Source of the DNA: DASXUG01 sp036504995
GTDB lineage: Bacteria > Pseudomonadota > Gammaproteobacteria > Burkholderiales > Methylophilaceae
Reading direction: 5' to 3'
NCBI GenBank assembly: GCA_036504995.1
Contig: DASXUG010000005.1
Span: 124,001 to 188,000 of the forward strand
Length of the DNA stretch: 64,000 nucleotides
Below the pieces are notes generated by a model, which saw only the letters and a list, made by a program, of their open reading frames with translations, was not told the origin of the DNA and made no database searches. Of this stretch, positions 25,572-34,953 are shown one piece after another. The position numbers were made by a program, and so were the translations under genes. Numbering within the stretch: the first letter of the stretch is position 1; each line of letters starts with the position of its first letter.

Positions 25572-28349
25572 ATGAAGACACCTCAATTACCTGACAATGA
25601 AATCAAACGAATTCTCACTTTAAAACAGTTAGATATTCTAGACACGCTTGCCGAAGAGGCTTTTGATGATATTGCCGCGCTTGCCTCCATCATCTGCGAT
25701 ACTCCTATTGCCCTCATTACCTTAGTTGACGAAACGCGCCAGTGGTTTAAAAGTGTCGTTGGTCTCAACGCGAAAGAAACCCCGCGCGATATATCTTTTT
25801 GTGGTCACGCAATTTTAGACAATACTTTATTTGAGGTTCAGAACGCTCTAAACGATGAGCGTTTTGAGGACAATCCCTTAGTACTTGGTGATCCCAATAT
25901 TAGATTCTATGCTGGCATGCCCTTGGTCACGCTGGGAGGATATGCGCTGGGGACACTATGCGTGATTGATACCGTTGAAAGAAAACTCACCACCAAACAA
26001 CGGGACGGGCTAGCCAAGCTGGCTCGACAGGTTATTTTAAAAATTGAACATAGACTCAACTCTATTCGGCTGGATGAAGTTTCCCAAATCCTAGAGCGGA
26101 CTGGCGAGATCTCAAAAATTGGCGGATGGGAATTAGACCTAAAGACCATGAAAATTCAATGGACTAAGGAAGTTTTCCATATCCATGAAATAGACGACTC
26201 GACCGTCCCCGATATTGAAACAGCATTATCGTTCTATCCTGATAGTGCAAAACCAATCTTAACTGAAGCAATGGAACAGGCTAAACTGACTGGTGCGCCC
26301 TGGGACTTAGAGCTCCCATTTATCACAGCGAAAGGTAAGCCACTGTGGGTTCGTGCGCAAGGCTCAGCCATTATCGAAAATGGTAAAGCTAGCCGATTAG
26401 TTGGCGTATTCCAAGACATCACAGCACGTAAAATAACTGAGATTAATCTTGCGTGGCTTAATCGTGCGCTCTTGATGCTTAGTGAGTGTAACGAAACCGT
26501 TATCCACATGGCGGATGAACTTAAACTTATCGTTGAAATTTGCCGCATTATTGTCGATGTAGGCGGCTATCGTATGGCTTGGGTAGGTTATGCCCAGAAC
26601 GATGAGTATAAACTGATTAAACCCCAAGGTTATTATGGAAAAACAGATAACTTTTTAAATGACCTTAAACTCAGCTGGTCAGAAAATCACGTTAATGGGC
26701 TAGGGCCTGGGGGTAGGACCATTCGCAATGGCAAAGCTGTTGCGGTAGAAGACATTACGTTAGATCCGACTTATCCAGCCAAGGAACATGCAATCCATCA
26801 AGGTTATCTTTCTTTAGTTTCATTGCCGCTAAAAAATAAAGATCATACCTTTGGTTTACTAGCTATGTACTCAGATACGGTTCGTAGCTATCAAGCGGAT
26901 GAAATTAGACTGCTACAAGACCTTGCCGACAATCTGGCCGCGGGCATTGTAAATCTAAGGGTCGAGAAAGAAAGACGGCAAGTAAATAAAGCCATCTTAA
27001 GTTTAGCTAAGTCAGTGGGTGCGACGCATGGCGACGAATTTTTTGTTGAGTTGGTCGACAGCCTAACGGAAACGTTAAATGCGCAAGCAGGGTATGTTGC
27101 AAGGCTGATTGATGGGCAGCAGTTAAGTGCAGTTACTTTGGCAGTATCGGTAGATAATAAGCCTATCGAAAATTACGCCTATGTGATTCCTGATACTACG
27201 GCTAAAGCATTATTTGGGTCAGTCGATTTGCAGATTGTTGCAGAAAATGCTACTCGGGACTATCCAACATTGAGCATGATGAAATTTTATCCTTACCAGG
27301 CTTTTGCTGGGATATGTTTGCATGACGTCAATGGCAATGATGTTGGCCTTATTTTTGTATTCTTTAAAGATCCTATTGAGAAGAGCTCATTCGATCTGAT
27401 CCGAGCCACCCTAAAAATATTTGCCTCTCGTACCGTTCGGGAATTAGAGCATATGGAAATTGATGCGCGCGTCCATGAGCAGGCTTCTCTGCTAGATAAA
27501 ACGCGTGACGCCATCGTGGTTAGAGACATCAATAACCGCATTACATTCTGGAACAAAGCCGCAGAAAATCTGTATGGCTGGACCGAAGCCGAGGCTATTA
27601 ACCAGTCTATTGATAAACTACTTGAGCATAACGCAGAAGTGTTTGCACATGCGACAAATGAACTGCTTAAAAATGATGAATGGGCGGGCGAGATCAGTGA
27701 ACGCCATAAAAGTGGGGCTTTATTAATGATAGAGGCACACTGGACGTTAGTACGGGATCAATATGGTCAGCCTAAATCAATCTTTGCCATTAAGTCAGAC
27801 ATTTCTGATCGCAAATTAGCAGAAGAGGAAATTCGCCGATTAGCTTTTTACGATCCACTTACAAAACTCCCTAATCGCAGATTGTTGATTGATCGGCTTG
27901 AAAAGGCAGTATCAGTGACCCATCGTACTCATCAATATGGGGCGGTTTTCTTTTTAGATTTAGATAACTTTAAAGTGTTAAATGACACGCTCGGGCATGA
28001 TAGTGGGGATAAGTTACTAAAAGAGGTCGCATCAAAACTACTAAGATGCGTCAGATCTGCTGACACCGTTAGCAGGCTGGGTGGGGATGAGTTTGTTGTG
28101 ATGCTGGAAAATTTAAGCGAAAGTATCGATGAGGCTAAATTGCAAGCCTCGATGATTGGAAACAAGATGCTAAAATATTTAAATGAACCCATTAATTTAG
28201 GCACGTATGAGCATACTAGCCCGCCAAGTATTGGCATCACTTTATTTAACCATGAAAATAAAAGTGTTGAGGAGGTATTAAAACAAGCTGACCTTGCTAT
28301 GTATCAATCTAAAACACTAGGCAGAAATCGCTATACCTTTTTTAAATAA
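25572..28349 (+). CDS. GAF/PAS diguanylate cyclase
   Basis: A 925-residue cytoplasmic sensor. Order of domains: GAF (about 25-165), PAS (about 185-290), a second GAF (about 300-475), a divergent third GAF-like region (about 480-630), PAS (about 640-755) and a GGDEF domain (about 760-925). The GGDEF active site is exact (SRLGGDEFVVML) and is preceded five residues earlier by RSAD, the RxxD inhibitory site, so an active, product-inhibited diguanylate cyclase is expected. No membrane helix is seen. It stands alone behind a 180-bp gap and is followed 49 bp later by a hemerythrin-like gene. Confidence 0.93.
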   Translation: MKTPQLPDNEIKRILTLKQLDILDTLAEEAFDDIAALASIICDTPIALITLVDETRQWFKSVVGLNAKETPRDISFCGHAILDNTLFEVQNALNDERFEDNPLVLGDPNIRFYAGMPLVTLGGYALGTLCVIDTVERKLTTKQRDGLAKLARQVILKIEHRLNSIRLDEVSQILERTGEISKIGGWELDLKTMKIQWTKEVFHIHEIDDSTVPDIETALSFYPDSAKPILTEAMEQAKLTGAPWDLELPFITAKGKPLWVRAQGSAIIENGKASRLVGVFQDITARKITEINLAWLNRALLMLSECNETVIHMADELKLIVEICRIIVDVGGYRMAWVGYAQNDEYKLIKPQGYYGKTDNFLNDLKLSWSENHVNGLGPGGRTIRNGKAVAVEDITLDPTYPAKEHAIHQGYLSLVSLPLKNKDHTFGLLAMYSDTVRSYQADEIRLLQDLADNLAAGIVNLRVEKERRQVNKAILSLAKSVGATHGDEFFVELVDSLTETLNAQAGYVARLIDGQQLSAVTLAVSVDNKPIENYAYVIPDTTAKALFGSVDLQIVAENATRDYPTLSMMKFYPYQAFAGICLHDVNGNDVGLIFVFFKDPIEKSSFDLIRATLKIFASRTVRELEHMEIDARVHEQASLLDKTRDAIVVRDINNRITFWNKAAENLYGWTEAEAINQSIDKLLEHNAEVFAHATNELLKNDEWAGEISERHKSGALLMIEAHWTLVRDQYGQPKSIFAIKSDISDRKLAEEEIRRLAFYDPLTKLPNRRLLIDRLEKAVSVTHRTHQYGAVFFLDLDNFKVLNDTLGHDSGDKLLKEVASKLLRCVRSADTVSRLGGDEFVVMLENLSESIDEAKLQASMIGNKMLKYLNEPINLGTYEHTSPPSIGITLFNHENKSVEEVLKQADLAMYQSKTLGRNRYTFFK

Positions 28350-28398
28350 AAACTATGCCTGGCTTTAAGCTCGGCGCTCAATATCCACGGGAAAGCTT

Positions 28399-28800
28399 AT
28401 GAAACCACTCTATATCGTCTGGAATGATGATTCTAATTTGGGTGTGCCCATCATTGATGAGCAGCATCACGCCATTGTGGCGACGATTAACTCGCTATAT
28501 TTCTTTATTCAAGAAGGCTGGGGTTTGTCAGCCTTAAAACCAACACTCAACATCATTAAAATGTACTCTGGTTTTCATGCCAAAACTGAAGAAGGGATAT
28601 TAATGAATTTACAATATCCTGAATTACCCGAGCATATACAGTGCCAAAAGCGGTTTGAGAAGTATGTCGATGAAGCGACCAGTGAAGCATTGCTCAATCA
28701 AGACCCTAATATTTTATTGAAGTTTTTGCGGGACTGGTGGATTGGGCATCTAAAAACAGAGCATGCTGAATATGCGGAGGTATTTAAAAAACTCAAATAA
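28399..28800 (+). CDS. Bacteriohemerythrin-like protein with altered metal ligands
   Basis: A 133-residue four-helix hemerythrin-like protein. The usual di-iron ligands in the family are His in DEQH, His and Glu in HxxxE, His-x3-His, and His-x4-Asp. Here DEQHHAI and GFHAKTEEGIL are kept. However, the His-x3-His of helix C reads HIQCQ (second His replaced by Gln), and the last motif reads HLKTEH (Asp replaced by His). The fold should be retained, but metal binding or oxygen chemistry may differ from classical O2-binding hemerythrins. It sits between a diguanylate cyclase and a PAS kinase, so an oxygen or redox signal to that module is a reasonable inference. Confidence 0.85.
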   Translation: MKPLYIVWNDDSNLGVPIIDEQHHAIVATINSLYFFIQEGWGLSALKPTLNIIKMYSGFHAKTEEGILMNLQYPELPEHIQCQKRFEKYVDEATSEALLNQDPNILLKFLRDWWIGHLKTEHAEYAEVFKKLK

Positions 28801-28963
28801 CCTTATGCTAAGTGCAAACTTAGCCGCTCCATTAAATATATTTATATATAAATAAAATAGAATCTATGATAAGTTATTGATTGCAATAAATAATTAACCA
28901 TATGTTAAATGTGGTTTTGTACTGCCTGCCTGTTTCAGAATAATACAAACTAAAGGCGATATC

Positions 28964-30475
28964 ATGAGTGAAAACGATAGTGATATAAAGAAGACGGATG
29001 ACCGTTTCCGCCAAGTTGTAGAAGCTGCTCCCAACGCCATGGTGATGGTAGGTAAATCTGGCCTCATCGAAATGGTCAATACGCAGGCTGAAATAATATT
29101 TGGGTATAACCGCTCAGAGCTACTCGGTCAATCTATCGACTGCCTCCTTCCAGAACGATTTCGCCACCACCATCCCCAGCATCGTGAAGTGTTTTTTTCT
29201 GACTTACAACCCAGGGCAATGGGCGTGGGGCGTGACCTTTATGGGCGCCGTAAAGATGGCAGCGAGTTCCCTGTTGAGGTTGGTCTCAACCCCATTGAGA
29301 CTGCGGATGGGATCAAAGTATTATCCGCGATTACCGACATCTCGGCGCGTAAAAGAATGGAGGAGCGTTTCCGCCAAGTTGTAGAAGCCGCTCCCAATGC
29401 TATGGTGATGGTAGATAAATCTGGCCTCATCGAAATGGTCAATACGCAAGCTGAGATAATATTTGGCTATAGCCGCTCAGAGTTACTCGGTCAGTCCATC
29501 GACAACCTCCTTCCTGAAAGATTTCGCCACCACCACCCCCAGCATCGTGAAGTGTTTTTTTCTGACTTACAGCCCAGAGCGATGGGCGTGGGGCGCGACC
29601 TTTATGGGCGCCGTAAAGATGGCAGCGAGTTCCCCGTTGAAGTCGGGCTTAACCCCATTGAAACCGAGGATGGCATCAAAGTGTTATCTGCCATTACTGA
29701 CATCTCGGCGCGAGTACAAGCCAGTTTAAAGCTTGCTGAACATCATGAAGAGCTTGAACGTAGTAACAAAGAGCTGGCTACTTTTGCTTACATCGCATCC
29801 CATGACCTTAAATCGCCATTAAGGGGCATTTTTCAAATATCCCAGTGGATTGAGGAGGATTTAAACAACGGCAATTCTGCTTCTATACCCGACCATATGA
29901 ATCTACTTCGCGGTCGATTACGCCGCATGGAACACCTGTTAGATGATTTGCTTGCGTACTCACGTGCAGGACGCATGGAAGGGGGCATGAGTCAGGTTAA
30001 CCTTGGAGTACTGGCGCAAAATGTGTTTGAAATGCAGGCGCCGCCTGATGGCTTTATCCTTACACTGGGCGATGGCCTGCCTACCTTCACAACCCTTGTG
30101 ACCCCATTAGAACAAGTATTGCGAAACCTGTTTACCAACGCGATTAAACATCATGACCGTTCCTCTGGTGTTTTAAATCTGGATTGGTGCACTCAAGATA
30201 ATCATTACTATAAATTTACCGTCACTGATGACGGCCCAGGGATTCCCCCGCAGTACCACGAACGCGTTTTTGGCATGTTTCAAACATTACGTCCACGGGA
30301 CGAGGTGGAGGGAAGCGGTATGGGCTTAGCACTGATTAAAAAAATTGTAGAAACCTACGGTGGTTTTATTCGCGTCGAGTCCGATGGTATTCGTGGCACC
30401 AGCCTGCATTTCACATGGCCAATACGCATCGAGGGGAGGCAACCAATTGCAAACAATTTGCAAACAAAATTATAA
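28964..30475 (+). CDS. Tandem-PAS sensor histidine kinase
   Basis: A 503-residue soluble kinase. Residues about 14-130 and 135-250 are two PAS/PAC units that are almost identical to each other (see the repeat entry). The H-box FAYIASHDLKSPLRG puts the phospho-acceptor His near residue 282. The ATPase domain has NLFTNAIKHHD, DDGPGIP and GSGMGLALIKKIVETYGG. No membrane segment is present. The pairing with an immediately overlapping single-domain receiver is the Cph1/Rcp1-like layout. The PAS ligand is not evident. Confidence 0.94.
   Translation: MSENDSDIKKTDDRFRQVVEAAPNAMVMVGKSGLIEMVNTQAEIIFGYNRSELLGQSIDCLLPERFRHHHPQHREVFFSDLQPRAMGVGRDLYGRRKDGSEFPVEVGLNPIETADGIKVLSAITDISARKRMEERFRQVVEAAPNAMVMVDKSGLIEMVNTQAEIIFGYSRSELLGQSIDNLLPERFRHHHPQHREVFFSDLQPRAMGVGRDLYGRRKDGSEFPVEVGLNPIETEDGIKVLSAITDISARVQASLKLAEHHEELERSNKELATFAYIASHDLKSPLRGIFQISQWIEEDLNNGNSASIPDHMNLLRGRLRRMEHLLDDLLAYSRAGRMEGGMSQVNLGVLAQNVFEMQAPPDGFILTLGDGLPTFTTLVTPLEQVLRNLFTNAIKHHDRSSGVLNLDWCTQDNHYYKFTVTDDGPGIPPQYHERVFGMFQTLRPRDEVEGSGMGLALIKKIVETYGGFIRVESDGIRGTSLHFTWPIRIEGRQPIANNLQTKL
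29003..29712 (+). repeat. Tandem duplication encoding the two PAS domains
   Basis: A direct repeat with a 363-bp period (121 codons). The unit beginning near 29003 is repeated from 29366. Long identical stretches at DNA level run through both, and only a handful of amino acids differ (for example G/D, N/S, C/N, A/E). This shows a recent in-frame duplication or ongoing gene conversion inside the kinase gene. Confidence 0.93.
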
Positions 30476-30890
30476 AGAAGTGACTTTGTTTGTAGTGGAC
30501 GACGATGACATTGATGCTATCGCCCTAGAGCGTGCGCTACTCAAGCTCAGATTGTTAAATACCATTCAACGCGCTCGTGATGGTCGGCAGGCGTTGGAAA
30601 TGTTACGTTCAGGAGCAATTTCTCCGCCCTATATTATTTTGCTCGATCTTAATATGCCACGCATGGGTGGCATAGAGTTTCTCAAAGAATTGCGTATGGA
30701 TTCTTCGCTTACGCATGCCGTTATATTTGTACTGACGACCTCAAAATCTGACGAGGATTTGGTTGCTGCATATCGTGAGCATGTCGCTGGCTACATCTTC
30801 AAACAGCACATGGATAGAGACTTTCTTGAGGTGATTGGGCTAATTGAACACTACTGGAGACTGGTGGAGTTACCAGTACATAAGGACTAA
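30447..30890 (+). CDS. Single-domain response regulator, Rcp1-like
   Basis: A 147-residue receiver protein: acidic pocket VVDDDDID, phospho-acceptor Asp in ILLDLNMPRMGG, TTSKSDED with the conserved Thr, and Lys in GYIFKQH. It has no output domain. I place the start at TTG 30447, because GAGGGGAGGC ends 6 bp upstream and no ATG or GTG has a usable Shine-Dalgarno. Longer reading frames would run deep into the kinase gene. It overlaps the kinase by 29 bp and the next gene by 1 bp (TAATG), so all three are coupled and it is the probable phosphate carrier between kinase and the REC-GGDEF-EAL protein. Confidence 0.88.
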   Translation: MQTICKQNYKEVTLFVVDDDDIDAIALERALLKLRLLNTIQRARDGRQALEMLRSGAISPPYIILLDLNMPRMGGIEFLKELRMDSSLTHAVIFVLTTSKSDEDLVAAYREHVAGYIFKQHMDRDFLEVIGLIEHYWRLVELPVHKD

Positions 30891-32617
30891 TGATGAAACT
30901 GCTACTAGTCGACGACGATGAGCTGGATCGAATGGCCGTTGTACGAGTATTACAAAATCCAAGGCTAATCAAAGATATTGTTCACGCAAGTACCGCTGTT
31001 TCAGCGCTGAAATTATTTGATGAAGAAGTGTTTGATTTAGTACTGTTAGATTATCGTTTGCCTGATATGGAATGTCTGGATGTACTTAAAATACTCACCA
31101 ATCATTCCAGTAAACATGCTGCAGTGGTGATTTTGACAGGCATTACTGACGATGAAACAATAGAACGAGAATGTATTGTGGCAGGTGCTCAAGATTTTTT
31201 ACTTAAGCAAGAGTTGTCACCACGACACCTGACTAAAGCGCTGGTTCACGCCCAAGCTCGTCACGCACTAAACCTGCAACTATTGGAAACCTATGCTCGA
31301 CTAAAGTATTTGGCTGAGAACGACCCAATGACAGGGTTATCCAATAGACATTTTTTTGAAGAACGTTTGCGTGCGGCAATTCTTCGTGCGCATAGAACAG
31401 GCGGCAATATTGGGCTGCTATTTCTGGATATTGATAATTTTAAATTGATCAATGATAGCCTGGGTCACGATACGGGCGATCAATTGCTACAGCAGGTTGC
31501 GAATGTGTTGCAATCGGTTATCCGCCAAGGAGATATTGTGTGCAGGCTTGGCGGAGATGAATTTGCAATCATTGTTCATGATATAGATGCAGAAACATCA
31601 ATTGGGATACTTGCGCAACGCATTCAAGATAATTTAAATAAACCCATCACGCTTTCTAAAATAGAACACTTTATTTCTTGCAGTATTGGCATTTCCACCT
31701 ATCCGAAGTGTGCTAAAACAGCTGAGGATATGCTGAAGTACGCAGATCTGGCGATGTATCACGTTAAGCAACATGGAAAACACGGATTCCATTTCTATAC
31801 TGAAGGCTTACAAGAGCATGTGATGTATAAGATTGATCTCGAACAACAACTTCGATCAGGATTACTCCAAAGCCAATTGTTGCAGTATTATCAACCAGTG
31901 ATTGATGCCCAGAACTTCAGTGTTTGTGGTGCCGAAATGCTCTTAAGATGGAACCATCCAATAAAAGGCATTCTTTCTCCAGCTGATTTCTTAGCAGATA
32001 TTGAAGAGCTTGGATTTTTATCCGCAGTTGATTCAGCAAGCAGACATCTGGCATGTAGGCAGCTTGCGGAGTGGCGCTTAAACAAGGTGGTGGAAGATGA
32101 TTTTCGCTTGGCCATTAATGCCAGTGAACAATCAATCAAAGAGGAAAACTTTCAGGCATCCATTAAATCTGATTTGGATAATGCGGGGTTACTTGGAAAC
32201 AATCTATCTATCGAGGTTACTGAGGGTGACTTGGTGTCAGACTTTGATAAAACATCCGCAATTTTGAATCAACTTAAAGAATTTGGTGTCAATGTGGCCA
32301 TTGATGATTTCGGTACTGGGTATTCATCCATGGCCTATCTAAAATGGCTACCAGCATCCATCCTAAAAATTGATCGATCCTTTGTACAAAGCGTGCCTGA
32401 AAGCGCCGCGGATTGTCGCGTCCTGAAAGCCATTATAACCTTGGCAAAAAGCTTGGATCTTATCGTTATTGTTGAAGGGGTGGAGACTATCGATCAGGCT
32501 CGTTTATGCCAGCAATATGGCGCAGATATGTTTCAGGGATACTTATTCTCCCAACCATTGCCGCCTGATGATTTTGCCATTTTCATGACACAACACAACC
32601 CAAAATTATATGCTTAG
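30890..32617 (+). CDS. REC-GGDEF-EAL cyclic-di-GMP regulator
   Basis: A 575-residue protein: receiver domain (about 1-120; DDDELDRM, LLDYRLPDME, LTGITDD, FLLKQE), GGDEF domain (about 140-305; RLGGDEFAIIV with the upstream RQGD inhibitory RxxD), and EAL domain (about 315-565). In the EAL domain the signature reads EMLLRW instead of EALLRW. The other catalytic positions are kept: INAS, EVTEGDL, DDFGTGYSS, LKIDRSF and VEGVET. Both synthesis and hydrolysis of c-di-GMP are possible on sequence; the net activity cannot be predicted. Phosphorylation by the tandem-PAS kinase, directly or through the overlapping receiver, is likely. Confidence 0.93.
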   Translation: MMKLLLVDDDELDRMAVVRVLQNPRLIKDIVHASTAVSALKLFDEEVFDLVLLDYRLPDMECLDVLKILTNHSSKHAAVVILTGITDDETIERECIVAGAQDFLLKQELSPRHLTKALVHAQARHALNLQLLETYARLKYLAENDPMTGLSNRHFFEERLRAAILRAHRTGGNIGLLFLDIDNFKLINDSLGHDTGDQLLQQVANVLQSVIRQGDIVCRLGGDEFAIIVHDIDAETSIGILAQRIQDNLNKPITLSKIEHFISCSIGISTYPKCAKTAEDMLKYADLAMYHVKQHGKHGFHFYTEGLQEHVMYKIDLEQQLRSGLLQSQLLQYYQPVIDAQNFSVCGAEMLLRWNHPIKGILSPADFLADIEELGFLSAVDSASRHLACRQLAEWRLNKVVEDDFRLAINASEQSIKEENFQASIKSDLDNAGLLGNNLSIEVTEGDLVSDFDKTSAILNQLKEFGVNVAIDDFGTGYSSMAYLKWLPASILKIDRSFVQSVPESAADCRVLKAIITLAKSLDLIVIVEGVETIDQARLCQQYGADMFQGYLFSQPLPPDDFAIFMTQHNPKLYA

Positions 32618-32693
32618 CTTAATTATTAATCTAATCGCTAATTGATATTCAAACCAATCACTTGTCTGCCCAACCCTCCTTATCTGCACAGAG

Positions 32694-32702
32694 TTATCCA
32701 CA
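32694..32702 (+). other. Perfect DnaA-box sequence
   Basis: TTATCCACA, identical to the consensus DnaA box, lies in the 137-bp space between two convergent genes. A weaker relative (TTATCTGCA) is 14 bp upstream. There is no cluster of boxes or AT-rich unwinding region, so this is not an origin; it could be a DnaA titration site or chance. Confidence 0.3.
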
Positions 32703-32754
32703 GATTATGTGAATAGATCAGGAAGTCAGCGACTTTAAAAGCGACCAATCCACT

Positions 32755-33360
32755 TCACCACTTACCGTCACACAGTTCTTTCTGTTGCGCCAAATCCAAT
32801 CTAAATTGCTCAAGCTTGGCTTGGTAGTCTGCCGCATCCCCATACTCAACAAAATGGGCATAACGTGCATGTCGGCCCATCATTTTTCTCGCATGTTTAA
32901 TTGGGCAAAAATATTGTTCAGTTCTCGCGACAATTTCAGTTGCATAGGCGAGCAAGCCATTGCCATAGGTACAGTACATACAATGGCTTTTTTCTATCCA
33001 ATTTAGATAGCTTAAATGATAACGATCAAAAATAAAGTAATCATCGCGCTTTACCTTGGCGATTTTGTATATTGGAAAACAAGTGGCTTGATAAAAACTG
33101 ATGCAAGCATCCAGTAACAGCATCGGAAAAATCATGCTGTAAATAATCGGCCCCGTGAGCAGATTGAGTGGGCGATTGCCTAGCCACTTGATAACGCCAA
33201 CTCGGAGACTCTTATGAGCCTCCTTGACCGACTTCTCAAACTCGACACGCTTACCCTTGAGACTAAAATTGAGATGAACTTGGCTTTCTTGAAGCGCTTT
33301 ATTTAAGTCATTTTCTACGGCTTCTAGTTGTGCAAGTAAGTGACGGATATGCTCGTTCAT
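32755..33360 (-). CDS. Conserved hypothetical membrane-associated protein
   Basis: A 201-residue protein of unknown function. The ATG at 33360 is chosen for the AAGGG 5 bp upstream. The N-terminal 50 residues are a charged coiled-coil-like helix (LLAQLEAVENDLNKALQES). A hydrophobic segment at about 80-110 (LNLLTGPIIYSMIFPMLLLDACISFYQA) should insert in the membrane. The C-terminal part has HCMYC and YFCPIKHARKM, Cys/His clusters that could bind a metal. It is convergent with the preceding signalling operon. I do not recognise a named domain. Confidence 0.75.
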   Translation of the reverse strand: MNEHIRHLLAQLEAVENDLNKALQESQVHLNFSLKGKRVEFEKSVKEAHKSLRVGVIKWLGNRPLNLLTGPIIYSMIFPMLLLDACISFYQATCFPIYKIAKVKRDDYFIFDRYHLSYLNWIEKSHCMYCTYGNGLLAYATEIVARTEQYFCPIKHARKMMGRHARYAHFVEYGDAADYQAKLEQFRLDLAQQKELCDGKW

Positions 33361-33443
33361 ATAGCCCTTAATGATTTCAATACGCAAGCATCATAACAAG
33401 AAAGTAGCTTATAAATACTAAACAACTTAGTAATCACTGGCGA

Positions 33444-34688
33444 TTAAGTTAGCCACCACCCCACCCAAACCGAAGTCACTTGTATCATCAACCCAAGTAT
33501 GACTTGCATAGAGTATGTTTTATCCCCACTGACAAACGCCATGATGCCCTTGCCAATCGAGTTTGCTGAAAAGGCAACCAGAATAGGTAATGCTGTATTC
33601 TCTAAAACAAGTTTACCTGCAGCCGCTTGTGAGGCCACAGCAATGGTGGGTGCATGAGCATCAGCCAGCCCAGCAATGCCAGAGGCAAGCACTAGCCCAG
33701 CTTGTCCAAACCAAGCCTTTAGCGCAGAGGATATGATTAGCACAGCAGCAATAACAACCACTAATATCAACGCACTTTTCACACTAAAAGTTTTAGTAGG
33801 TTTAGTGATTTCTGCCTGATTTTGATGGAATGACTTGATGGCAACTAGCACCCCATACAATAAAATAGAAAAGCCGCCAAAAGCCAGTGGCCAGGCAAGC
33901 ACATGCAATGTGGGAGGATGTACCGCAGCAAGCAATATCGCCAGTTGTAAAATCGTCGCCAGGCTTGATAATGCTGCGCCAGCGACTGCAGCCGCAACCA
34001 GACTTGGTGTTTCTTTTGCACGCTCACCCATGGCGGCAATGGTAGCAACACTTGAAATAAACCCTGAAATCAGCCCGACCAATGGCAGCCCTATGCGCGC
34101 GCCCAACCAACGCAGCACAAGGTGACCAAGCGCACTAATGGTCATGACCAATATCACAACAATCCAAAGATTTCGCGGATTAATCGCCTCAAATGGCCCA
34201 ACTGACGCATTAGGTACTATTGGTAAGATGATAAGGGTTGCGGCAGCCAAAATGAGAAAATCGGTTAACTCATCTTTGGTGAGCATATTCAGCACAAAGC
34301 CATGCATTGGCTCCTTAGCCACCAGCAATATTGCCACGCTAACCGCAATCGCTGCACTTAGCGCTGGTGCGCTCATTGCCAAACCACCTAATATAACCGT
34401 CATCACCAAGGCAATTTCAGTGGTAATGCCCGGATCTTTATCACGTTGCTTGTAGTATCCAATTGCCGTAAAAGTCATCACACAAAAAATTGAAGTGACT
34501 AATAGCCAGAAATTCAATGCACTGCTGACAGCCCCGAGCAGTGACGCAAGCGTAAAAGTGCGTATGCCCCCAAATGACCGATTGGGGCCAGTTCCTTTCT
34601 TGCGCTCTCGTTCAGCCCCAATGAGCAGACCAATACCCATCGCAACCGCCAAGTTAAGCCAAAGCGTGCTATTCATAATAATAGGCAT
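33444..34688 (-). CDS. MgtC/DUF4010 family membrane protein
   Basis: A 414-residue polytopic membrane protein. The N-terminal third has the MgtC-like signature LAVAMGIGLLIGAERERKKG and RTFTLASLLGAV. The C-terminal part is the DUF4010 module, with GLISGFISSVATIAAMGERAKE and ASGIAGLADAHAPTIAVASQAAAG. About eleven helices are expected. The family is widespread (COG3174) and its substrate is not settled. ATG 34688 is used; ATG 34676 is equally possible since neither has a clear Shine-Dalgarno. The 265 bp upstream (34689-34953) contain no gene that I can support. Confidence 0.88.
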   Translation of the reverse strand: MPIIMNSTLWLNLAVAMGIGLLIGAERERKKGTGPNRSFGGIRTFTLASLLGAVSSALNFWLLVTSIFCVMTFTAIGYYKQRDKDPGITTEIALVMTVILGGLAMSAPALSAAIAVSVAILLVAKEPMHGFVLNMLTKDELTDFLILAAATLIILPIVPNASVGPFEAINPRNLWIVVILVMTISALGHLVLRWLGARIGLPLVGLISGFISSVATIAAMGERAKETPSLVAAAVAGAALSSLATILQLAILLAAVHPPTLHVLAWPLAFGGFSILLYGVLVAIKSFHQNQAEITKPTKTFSVKSALILVVVIAAVLIISSALKAWFGQAGLVLASGIAGLADAHAPTIAVASQAAAGKLVLENTALPILVAFSANSIGKGIMAFVSGDKTYSMQVILGLMIQVTSVWVGWWLT

Positions 34689-34953
34689 TTATTTTAGGCC
34701 CATGAAAACAGCTGACGGCCGCCAGCCAGCCACTGATTGAGTTTGCTCCAACATCGCTAATCACTAGCCCAACTTTCATTGATCGACCAAATATTACTGT
34801 ACTCCTCTCAAGGCTGACCTGAGTGATTTATATCAAAAAACGCTTAATCTCTGCTGGATTATTCCAGCTCAACTGTTTCATAAAATGCTCAGTTATGTTT
34901 AGATGCTCATTTAATTTGCAGTTTATTCAGGCACCAATAATCAGGCTTACCCA

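Noticed and set aside
32680..32702. Replication origin
   Set aside because: There is only one perfect DnaA box and one weak one, with no box cluster, no AT-rich unwinding region and no origin-linked genes.
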